Assembly (NCBI GenBank): GCA_020137815.1
Contig: CM035361.1
Location: 5,184,960-5,248,959 of the forward strand
Direction: 5' to 3'
DNA length: 64,000 nt
Origin: Hormiphora californensis
Lineage: Eukaryota > Ctenophora > Tentaculata > Cydippida > Pleurobrachiidae
The notes under the pieces are model-generated. The model made no database searches. It was given only the letters and a program-made list of their open reading frames with translations, and was not told the DNA's origin. A program made the position numbers and the translations under genes. Positions within the stretch are counted from its first letter, which is position 1. Each line of letters starts with the position of its first letter. Below, piece after piece: positions 23,081-37,139 of the stretch.

Positions 23081-26000
23081 TATCTATCTTCAGTTTGTTG
23101 GTAGAGGGTGTGTATCTGGAAAGGATCTCGGGGACCCTTACCTACGGCAACATGTCCTCACCCTAGATGTACAGGGAGAGGGTACAGAGGGGAGTGTTTA
23201 TGTTTATCAGCTGTATCATGAAGGTAAAAATAATCCAAGAAGAAATATAAAGTTGGACAAATACAATGGAAATGAACCACTCAATAAACACAAAACACAC
23301 TTGTCCGGCCCCATGCGAAGAGATACAAGTACCTCCACAAGCTTGTAGGGCACACAGTGAGAATGTGACTATGAGTGGGTAGTGTGGGTGAATGAGGTGG
23401 AATGTGAGGGTGAGAATGATGGAATGTGGCGATATCACACACATTCTATGACCCCTCTCCGTATCACATATTGTTTAGTTGGATTGTCTGCTATCAACTT
23501 CTTAAAAATCTCAACTGTTCTCTTTCTCTCCACTCTCTCCTCAAACGTTCTATCTGGGGAAAGATAAATATCAGAAAAGTTCTCGGTCTCTCTCAACTCT
23601 CTAGCCTTCCTCAATAGAGTCACAACATTCTCTCTCGATGACAGTGTCGCCACAATTGGTCTCGCCTTGTCACTACTCTTCACGCCAATTCTCTTCACAT
23701 CAGACAGCTTGAACTTCTCGTTTAGAGCCCCGACGATTTCCTCAACACACTCTTGATCCACCTTCGCAGTTTCGGGTGTATCCTGTTCGCCATCCTCTTC
23801 ATCAACGTTGTAGAAAATGATGTTTCTGCTCCTGTCAGTTTCCTCTTCCTTCTTCGGTGGTGCTGATGCTCGCTTGATCACTGCCTGCAATCTTGATGGT
23901 GCCACTGCCGCTGCACAGTTACTTGACACTACAGAGGAAAAAGACTTCATTTCTCTCTCAACTGTTTGGGCCACTGCTTTGGCTGCACTCAGCTCCTCGT
24001 CTTGCAACTTGATCACTTTCTTTTGCAACTGGATCACATCTTTCTGGTACGTTTGCAGCTCCTTCTCTAGCTCAGTAATCTTCACTAGCTTCTCATCATT
24101 AGTCATCTTCACCCGTTGGTTGAACGTGTCCATAACAGGGAGACACTTGTAGAACAGAAGGTTAGACAACTCCTTAATAAACTCAAGCAACCTCTTTTTG
24201 TTCTGTTTCTCCATGCGAGCATCTCCACCAGTACCAAAAATGTGCTCATTTCTCTCAGCCTTGTATATAACATCATTATAGGACAAAGAGTAGCCTCCAA
24301 CAGTCACTGAGAATTGGCTGGCAAGTGTAGAAATCTCTTGGGCAATGAGTTGGGTTGGATCAGAACCTTCGCTTTCATTATCACTCTCCATAACGGTTCA
24401 ATCACAAAGAATGGATAGCTACACAGACGTGCAACGAAACAACGGTGATAGGAAGTAGAAGTGAAGAGAGATCTCTCGATAACATTGAACTGAGATTTCT
24501 GTGGCGCTGCCAGACAGTTCCATCGTGGAAAGATTTAAGAAATCCCTTTTACATATCCTTAAATCAACTTTATGACATTTATGATGTTTATATTCCCCCC
24601 TGTTTTCAGAAGTCGGGAATGAGGAGATTGAACAGAATGGAGAAACGATCAGTACGGCACAACACTGGCTTCTTCCATCGCACGACTTTGTTGGGCTCTG
24701 GGATAGCTTGGTTTATGATCAGGTACAGGGTAATATAACTTTTTGCCTCTGCTTTTCTTGAGAAGAGGTGCCCGGAACAAAGATAGATAAAAATTCCAAC
24801 CTTTTAATCACGGCACCCACTCTTCCTCGTTTCTAAATAGAGAGATTCCCTTATTTTCCTAATAATCACATTCTCCCTTGAAGGAGATCAAGGAGGATCT
24901 ACTACGGTATGCTCAGACGACCCTCGCATTCTCAGACGCTGGGATTGATAGTAATATTATTAGTTGGAATAAGGTAAGATGCAAACAAAGTTGAGCGATC
25001 AAAAAAATTTCGATTCGATCTCGATTCGATCTTTGAGGGTTGAAAAACTTTCGATTCGATCTCGATTCGATCTTTCGGTGTTCAAAATAAACAAACAATC
25101 AACCGCACATACAAACAAACACTCTAAAACATAAAACCACAAAAACAAACAAACAAACAAACAAACAAACAAACAGTATATTACAAACATTACAAACAAC
25201 CGCACATACAAACAAACGCTCTAAAACACAAAACCACACAAACAAACAGTACAAACACACAAACAATTTCAGGTGGTTTTGTTACATGGTCCTCCTGGAA
25301 CAGGGAAAACAAGTTTATGTAAAGCACTGGCCCAGAAACTCAGCATCCGATTATCTGATAGGTCAGTTACAGGAACCGACCGAAACAAGTAAACAACCAA
25401 TACGAACTCGTTATTTAGGTCACGTGACTGGTTATCAGCCAACCAGGGACTAGTATTTCCTGATTCGGTCGGTTCCTGGTATGTTCTAACCCTCCTTTGT
25501 CGGGGCGCACGAAACACAGTCTAGCTAGGCAATTAATGTTCTGTGGCTCACACCGCATTTCATTTCATAAAATTAGAAGCACGCTCCGTTTGCGTGTATA
25601 AAGGACGTGTGGGTGAATTAGAGATAATAAGGATAAGTCCAGGGGCGATCTAACATTCAAACCTCCAGGTATACACATGGCCAGCTGCTAGAGATCAACT
25701 CCCACAGTTTATTCTCAAAGTGGTTCAGTGAAAGTGGGAAACTTGTTCAGAAAATGTTCGATAAAATTCAGGTCAGTAAAGTCTAGTGGGAGACACTAGC
25801 GTGGTACACGCAAAAAAATGCGCGCCACACCAATTTCGTTTTGGCTCATAACTCCTGTTCCTGATAAGATAAAGACTTCAAACCTTCGCCATTCGATGGG
25901 GCTTGAAATTTCCTTTCCAACGGTACCCAAACTCTGTAGCTTATCAGGAACCGGAGATATCATCAATTATGATAATCGTGTGGCACGCATTTTTTTGTGC

Positions 26001-29000
26001 GTACCACGCTAGTGTCTCCCACTAGTCGGATTTTTTAAAGTTGTCTTTACTTTACTCCTTTATGAAATACGATATAAATACGCATATCCGTGTGTTTTTG
26101 ACGATGGGAATTTCCGATTTTACCGAAATCCCCTAAAATGACATCTTATTTACGCAGGAACTGATAGATGATCCTCAAGCGCTTGTTTTTGTGCTAATAG
26201 ACGAGGTAGAGAGCCTAACAGCGGCACGACAGTCCATGACTGGTTCAGAACCATCCGATGCGGTATGTTAGTTCTCCTTATATGGAGTTATGTCTAAATA
26301 TGGTAGCCATACCAAATATGGCATTGTGTGGCGGACCACTTAATCACACTTCCTGCTTAGGTACGAGTTGTCAACGCACTTTTGACACAGCTGGACGCGA
26401 TAAAGAAGTATCCAAATGTTCTTATTTTGACAACCTCGAATGTTTCTGGTAAGCATTATAACATTGATTGAAAACTTCATGGCCTTTTAGACCCCTAATT
26501 ATAGGGTAAAACCTTGTTTTTATACCCCTTGTTGTAGCCTGTAAGGACACTCCAGCCAAATTCATTCTAAAATTTTGGCTGCTCCCAAATGTGTTGCACT
26601 ACTGATTAAAACTGTCTTCCTCTCTCCCTAGGTAATGTTGACCTGGCCTTTGTGGACAGGGCAGATATAAAACAGTATATTGGTCACCCGGGACCCCCTG
26701 CTATCTATACCATCCTGAAATCTTGTCTAACTGAGCTGTGCCGAGTGGGCATCATACAAGGTGAGGCCTCGGAGCGCTTACTTTTTGAAGATTTTGAAAA
26801 TCTTACCACCCTCTGATTGTACATACTGTTAAAATACAAAGGCCGATCAAGATCAAGAGATTAGAGATGAGTGCTAACAATTTAATATTTCTTTAGCTGA
26901 GGAGCTGATGGGTCATCGGGCGGTTGCAGCACTCGCCAAATCCAACCCAAATCACACTGTTCTCCCTCTAGTTAAAGTAACGATCTCACCCTTCTCTCCC
27001 TCTAGTTAAAGTAACAATCTTACCCTGCTCTCCCTCTAGTTAAAGTAACAATCTCACCCTTCTCTCCCTAGCTGAGGAGCTGATGGGGCATCGGGCGGTT
27101 GCAGCACTTGCCAAATCAGCCCCAAATCACCCTGCTCTCCCTAATCAAAGTAACAATCTCACCCTGCTCTCCCTCTAGTAAAAGTAACAATCTCACCCTG
27201 CTCTCCCTCTAGTTAAAGTAACAATCTCACCCTGCTCTCCCTCTAGTTAAAGTAACAATCTCACCCTGCTCTCCCTCTAGTTAAAGTAACAATCTTACCC
27301 TGCTCTCCCTAGCGGAGGAGCTGATGGGGCATCGGGCGGTTGCAGCACTTGCCAAATCAGCCCCAAATCCAACATGCTGTAGTCAGCGGTTATATGGCAT
27401 TGCAGAACGGTGTGTGGGACTGAGCGGCAGGACGTTACGAAAACTACCCTTTCTCGCTCACTCCTACTCAGATTTCAGGTAACTTGTGAGGTTCAGGTAC
27501 TGAGATTTTAGGTAATTTATCGCTTTCTGTCGGATTGGTTCCAGTAAATCGAGGTTTTAGGTTTGACTGTATTGATATTCATTATCCAATACCCCTGCTC
27601 CTCCCCAGTCCAAAGATCTTAAAAAATGCTGCGAATCTAAAAATTTTATCGAAAATTTGCTCCCACCAAATTTTGAAGCTCACCTCAATAACATTAATTG
27701 TGTTTAACAACTTTTTTGTGGTCAGCATTAGAGAAAAAATGTTTAAATTATTTTGCACAAAAGAGGAAAAAGTTTTGAAAAAAGTTTTTTAGCACAATCT
27801 TTGCACTGGGTGCTCCTCCAGCCCAGTGCGAAATGTTGACCAATTTATCAATCTAATTGATATCACTGTTATGCTTAAATTTATGATTTATTGCACCCCC
27901 ATCATCATCATTACACGCTAGTGGCGCTTGCCAGCGCTGCGATTTTTTTTTCAGGTGCTAACACCGACCATTATATGTACTCCTAGATAGTAGATATGGT
28001 CTTGTTTTTTTTTAACTGGTCGTCCGACCAAAATTTTTCAATCAAAGATTCCGATACATTAGCATAACAGCCGGGGGTTGATTTTCATATACTCAGATGG
28101 TGCGGTGTTCAAATTTCCTTTTAGCGAAAAAACCAGACCTCTATCTTACTCCTGAGCGGTGCTATTAATGAAAATACGACGTGCGGTGCTCTTGTGCGGT
28201 GCTGACCTCTAATTTGCCTCCTGATGCCTCTTATAAGTTGAAATTTCAGGAATCGATGACCATAATTTTTTCCCAATCAACAAAACTAACATCGATAAAA
28301 ATTTTACTCTTTTAGTGCGGTGCAGGCCTAAATTTCTGCTTTTTTCTTACTCTTGAAGGGTAAAATGAGCAAATAGCATTACGGTTTCTTGCACACCTTT
28401 TCTATAGACATTTCTTGATACTATGAACCTAAAATCAACACTAAAGTTTACTCATGGGGTGCGGTGCAGATGCTTCAAAAGTGGGTGCATATTGCGACTT
28501 GTCAACTGCACCGCATTTAATGAGTAAATACGTCTGAAAACTAGCTAGTGGTGTAGCTAGTGTCTATATCAACTGTTTCTGATCAAAATTGGAATCATTA
28601 TTACTCATTTGGTGCGGTGCATGGGCATTTTAATAGAACTTGATATTTTCCGTGTCACCGCACCAAATGAGTAAATTTTTTGATTTTTTTTTCAGCACTA
28701 ATTGTTCCTTTACAAATGAGGAACGTATTAGTCAACATTTGGGGAATAATAGAGTCCATTTGATACTATAAAACCTCGATTTAAAAATGCTGCTACTTTG
28801 AGTGCCAATTGCACCGCACTAGATGAGTCACATGCTTACTCATCGCTGTAGGCAAGATTTATAGACCAATTATCTGCAATTTTACTCAAAAATTGCAGTT
28901 TTATTATTTGTCCTGAAGATTTTGTACCAGTTTTAGCAAACGTGGTCATATGCACCGCACAACATGAGTAAAGTTTAAAAACACAAGCTTAAATTACTCT

Positions 29001-29808
29001 CAAGACACTTTTACATCATAATTTTGATTTTTAGCAATTTTGAAAAAATATTTCTTACCTAAATACTCCTTTTTCCAAAATTTGTCAAATTTTCAGTCGA
29101 GGAGACGACCAGTTAAAAAAAAACAAGACCATATAATGTCAAAAGTAGTTTTTATTGCTCGGATAGTCGTTAAAACTGCTGGAATACACGGAATGCATAT
29201 GTGCATTTAAGATACTCCTGGGGGCCCTTGCCGGCGCTGCGAAATTTTTCAAGGGCTAACACCGACCATTATTATGATTCAGTGATATACAACTCTCAGT
29301 GATAGTGAGAGAGAGATATTCGTGCTCTAAAATTGCTCTCCAATGCGGCATCAATACAGGGTGATATTTTCCAATGCACCATCAATGCATTGGTGGCGCA
29401 TTGGAAAATATCACCCTAAAAATATCACCCTCATAGACAAAAATTATAGCACTTTTTTCGACCGGATTTCACATTGATAACACCTTGAACAACGTTTCGC
29501 ACTGGGTCCTCCAGTCTCCCCTCCACCTTCGTCACGATGCCTCATCATCATTATTAATCTCTCTATATTTCAGGTCAGGTCCCCCTTCACTGGATGTATT
29601 TCTAACGGCCCTAAGGGGTGCAGTTGATAGACAGTTGGAGGATAGAAAGAACCTAGAAAAGAGACACCTCACTTCAACTAACTGGTCCATGATATCTTGT
29701 TGGGTAATGTTACATCACTACATCGCTTTGTTATGTTCTAATCCTCTCGTGAAGGGAGGGTCTCATAGTGTTGGGGTTGGGGAATCTAATGAACAATTGG
29801 TGATATGA
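22892..29808 (+). CDS. TRIP13: Pachytene checkpoint protein 2 (TRIP13), AAA+ ATPase
   Basis: Eleven exons, all phases closing: 22892-22999, 23094-23223, 24610-24722, 24884-24973, 25273-25361, 25669-25771, 26158-26262, 26361-26448, 26632-26760, 27313-27478, 29574-29808, about 451 codons (human 432). The N-terminal part has VEVCQRP and [18 protein letters not shown]. Walker A GPPGTGKT is at about residues 153-160 and Walker B VFVLIDE at 221-227. RADIKQYIG and the sensor-2 region [15 protein letters not shown] follow. TRIP13 is a hexameric remodeller that, with p31comet, converts closed MAD2 to open MAD2 and removes HORMADs from meiotic axes. The last exon extends about 40 residues past the usual end. 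Splicing at the GTAATG after 29706 to another exon is an alternative. Oddities: a LINE ORF1 in intron 2, a MITE at the intron 5 donor, a TIR element near the intron 6 donor, and a triplicated exon 10 start. Confidence 0.93.
23018..23088. repeat. (CT)n tract in PCH2 intron 1
   Basis: Interrupted CT dinucleotide tract filling most of the 94-bp intron 1. It merges with the pyrimidine tract of the acceptor at 23093. Confidence 0.9.
23435..24391 (-). CDS. Orphan non-LTR retrotransposon ORF1 protein, 318 aa
   Basis: An intact 318-codon frame lies antisense in PCH2 intron 2. It has an acidic N-terminus. A coiled coil spans about residues 95-160 (heptads through [20 protein letters not shown]). An RRM-like segment follows ([52 protein letters not shown]), typical of ORF1p of L1/CR1-like LINEs, where it binds RNA as a chaperone. 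No ORF2 follows it on the minus strand; the sequence below 23435 runs straight into ordinary intron. LINEs usually lose the 5' end, so an ORF1 alone is unusual. It could also be a domesticated copy or an internally deleted element. Confidence 0.75.
   Translation of the reverse strand: MESDNESEGSDPTQLIAQEISTLASQFSVTVGGYSLSYNDVIYKAERNEHIFGTGGDARMEKQNKKRLLEFIKELSNLLFYKCLPVMDTFNQRVKMTNDEKLVKITELEKELQTYQKDVIQLQKKVIKLQDEELSAAKAVAQTVEREMKSFSSVVSSNCAAAVAPSRLQAVIKRASAPPKKEEETDRSRNIIFYNVDEEDGEQDTPETAKVDQECVEEIVGALNEKFKLSDVKRIGVKSSDKARPIVATLSSRENVVTLLRKARELRETENFSDIYLSPDRTFEERVERKRTVEIFKKLIADNPTKQYVIRRGVIECV
25370..25478 (+). mobile_element. hAT-like 109-bp MITE, copy 2, at the PCH2 intron 5 donor
   Basis: Full 109-bp copy. 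The bases between exon 5 (ends 25361) and the element are exactly eight, GTCAGTTA. The eight after it are GTATGTTC (5 of 8 alike). The target duplication therefore coincides with intron positions +1 to +8, and a second donor-like GTATGT follows the element. Confidence 0.87.
25783..26025. mobile_element. TIR element with CTAGTGGGAGACACTAGCG ends
   Basis: Inverted ends of about 40 bp bound 243 bp. It begins 11 bases after the donor of PCH2 intron 6 (GT at 25772). The interior (CCTGATAAGATAAAGACT) is related to that of the element at 13982-14254. Confidence 0.8.
26897..27312 (+). repeat. Two partial copies of PCH2 exon 10 and a CTCTAG-bearing satellite
   Basis: The first 60 or so bases of exon 10, with a preceding acceptor, occur at 26897-26960 and 27072-27132, and again as the real exon at 27313. 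Between them a 35-bp unit (TCTCCCTCTAG then TTAAAGTAACAATCTCACC) is repeated about seven times. The two upstream copies stop before the exon's donor, so they cannot be complete exons. Confidence 0.88.
27994..29133. mobile_element. TIR element with ATATGGTCTTG ends in PCH2 intron 10
   Basis: Inverted ends ATATGGTCTTGTTTTTTTTT and complement (through AACTGGTCG) bound about 1.14 kb. The interior has no protein frame. It does have at least six copies, in both orientations, of a motif combining GGTGCGGTGCA with ACTCAT (or TGCACCGCAC with ATGAGTA). Outside the element, a block ending CTAACACCGACCATTAT is found on each side, near 27925-27975 and 29225-29275. Confidence 0.7.
29361..29417. repeat. Short inverted repeat
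   Basis: GGGTGATATTTTCCAATGC and its complement around a short palindromic centre (ATCAATGCATTG) in PCH2 intron 10. Confidence 0.6.
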
Positions 29809-29997
29809 TAACTGATTTCCTCTTTTTACAGGGGACATCTAGGGCAGGGGGTTGGTGGGGGTGTTCTTTTTAGGCACAATTAAAACCCATGAAATTTTGT
29901 TTTGAAGAATTTTTATCAAAGAAATGATGGCCAAAACAGACCAAACATTGTCCATTATATCAAGACATCGTAGCTACATGGTCGGGCCACCCTGTCA

Positions 29998-30662
29998 CTA
30001 ATAATAAATACAATGAGACGAATCACCGCACTCCATCTTACCCTTATTACATTGACACGATTTAGGGCACCTATCTTCGTCATCATACGCAGAGACCCGA
30101 GCTCCATTACTGGCCCATCCGTAGTTCCAATTCCAGTTTTTGTAGTAGCACTTGTTGATACACGCTCTCTCTTGACACCGTGCAACACCACCCTTAGCAC
30201 ACCTGCACCTATTGCACCCATCGTGGTACCTGTCACCAACAAACACCCTACCAGTACTACCATCAGATTCTGCAAACATACAGCAGTCCGTGCCTTGCGT
30301 GCACTCGATAACTGAAATGTGGTAATTTGTGGTAAGGGCCGGTCGCACCACCTTGAATTAGATTATGGGCCCCCAATTATTCAAACTAGATAGCTTTTAA
30401 ACTTTAAACGTATCGATTGTCCATTGACTCAATTTGACTAAAATAAAATGTAACCTTTTTCTCTTTCTGTCGTAAAAAAAGGTGACTTACTGCCGGCTTT
30501 ACAAGTGCACACTTCACATCCATGATCCCAGGAATCCCCATCTTGGAAGTACATCATATTCCAACCACACCCAACTGATGTTGTCACAATCCATGGGGTA
30601 TCACTACCCACCACCATGAGGGGCACAAAACAAGCCAGCAAGACCACAACGACTCTCTTCAT
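29998..30662 (-). CDS. Small secreted cysteine-rich protein (VWC/pacifastin-like repeats)
   Basis: Two exons, 30491-30662 and 29998-30311, joined in phase, about 161 codons. The N-terminus is a signal peptide (MKRVVVVLLACFVPLMVVG). The mature part has three similar modules of the form C-x2-C-x-C...G...C: GCEVCTC with CKAG, GCNRCRC with AKGGVARC, and SCQCNKGKMEC. The pattern resembles von Willebrand C or pacifastin-type modules. Both occur in secreted regulators or protease inhibitors, so the role is open. The sequence cannot decide between them. A TATA box lies about 60 bp upstream. Confidence 0.72.
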
Positions 30663-30720
30663 GATACAACGTATTGGAACAGTAAACTGCGAGAATTAAA
30701 GAAAGGAGCGAAGGATTGTT

Positions 30721-30726
30721 TTTATA
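30721..30726 (-). promoter_or_regulatory. TATA box of the cysteine-rich gene
   Basis: TATAAA on the minus strand 59 bp before the ATG, with a 5' UTR of about 30 bases expected. Inferred from position and sequence only. Confidence 0.55.
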
Positions 30727-31040
30727 CCGAGCTGAATCCTGGATGCATAATTAGATTTGGATGAATCCCAATTTTTCGCTACCTTCCGCAAATCATTAAT
30801 TCATTCTCTCCATCACTTTTATTTTCATTATATTATGCATTATCATGCATTTTAATTTCATTATATTATGCATTTTCTTGGTAATGAAATTCCCCCTCTG
30901 CGCTAGCTCACGTGACTTCGTAACCAATGCATTATCATGCATTATGTCATGTCTTTACAAGAGTAATGATATCATGTCTCATAAGCTCTTCGCAAAAATG
31001 ACCTGCTGAATGCTGGATTGGCATGTGTACCAAAGGGTAA

Positions 31041-31245
31041 GCGGACTCTAGTGCTAAAATCACGAAAAGCGAACTCGAGATTTCGGCTGTTAGGCCGGAA
31101 ACGAGAGTTTGCTGTGCCTCTATACTCGTCTAGAAGTGTTATGGCCGTTATTTGGGTTCGAGTTTAGGGGTTAGTGTAAAGGTTAGGGTTAGATATAGAG
31201 TCCCCCTTGGGTTTAGATATAGAGTACGTTAGCACTAGAGTCCGC
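31041..31245. mobile_element. TIR element with GCGGACTCTAGTGCTA ends, copy 2
   Basis: Same ends as the element at 1413-1982 but only 205 bp. The interior has GTTAGGCCGGAAACGAGAG, also in copy 1 in reverse, and TTAGGG-like repeats. Confidence 0.78.
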
Positions 31246-31725
31246 CTACCGTACCAAAGTGCTCTACCTTGGGACGGGCGAGGGCCGAGGTGGGGAGGCG
31301 GCTGGGGTGGAGGGTTTTGGTGGTAACTGAAAAAGGAATATATTGGATCCGGTTATTAATTATTCTAACCCTCTTTGACAAAATTGGTCGCACGGTGAGA
31401 GAGGTTCGAGTAAGACATGGATCTGGTTTATTTTGTATAATTTATGGAGTCTTTTTAAGCGAGTTTTCATTTTAATATTTTGTCTCCGATATAATTTGTA
31501 CAAGTATTTATTATTTGCAACGAACTTTGTAACAAGACCCAAGTGTCCATTTATTTGTATTACTCAACCACCCTGATCCAACCAACCACCCCCCCCCCCC
31601 ACCCCCGTTTTACTAGGAAACTAAACAACTCTTTCGTATTTCACTAGAAAATTAACTTAACCAAATTTCTCTTTTTGTATTCTACTAGGAAACTAACAAA
31701 CTCTCTCGTGCATATTAGCTAAACC

Positions 31726-36681
<4,956 letters not shown>

Positions 36682-37139
36682 ATAAAATGTTGAATTTAGC
36701 TTTTTATGTGCGGTATTTGTTTTGTTCAAATCCATTTTAGAGAGGGTCGAAAAAGGAAACACGGTATATATTGTCGCTGTTACACAAACATATTTTCGAG
36801 TATTTTTAGACCTTTGTCAGTCATACACAGCTGTATCTTTTTTGCCCCGGTATACGCCCCTCCCTCCAGTACCTTTCACCCTCAAGCTCCCCTCCCCTTT
36901 TCTCGGAGTCAGCAATAGTAGACAGTCTGAAAAAGTCAAATCTGATCCACCGAACCCCCACAGAGTCAACCCTCCGAGCTCCGAGCTTCTTAGAAACTCT
37001 CTTAAAATATGTATATCCTCTCCCTACACATAGCTCTAATCATGTCCTCTCTTAAAATATATCCTCTCCCTATATCATCCTCTCCCTATATCAAACTCCC
37101 TTAAAAATATATCCTCTCCCTGTATGCATAGCTCTTATC
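36682..37139. other. CLASRP-TXNL1 intergenic region
   Basis: 458 bp with no gene. A dispersed GTTTTGTTCAAATCC / AGAGGGTCGAAAAAGG motif lies at 36717-36760. TCTCTTAAAATATATCCTCTCCCTA repeats (about 37000-37125, three degenerate units) run up to the TXNL1 ATG. Confidence 0.5.
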
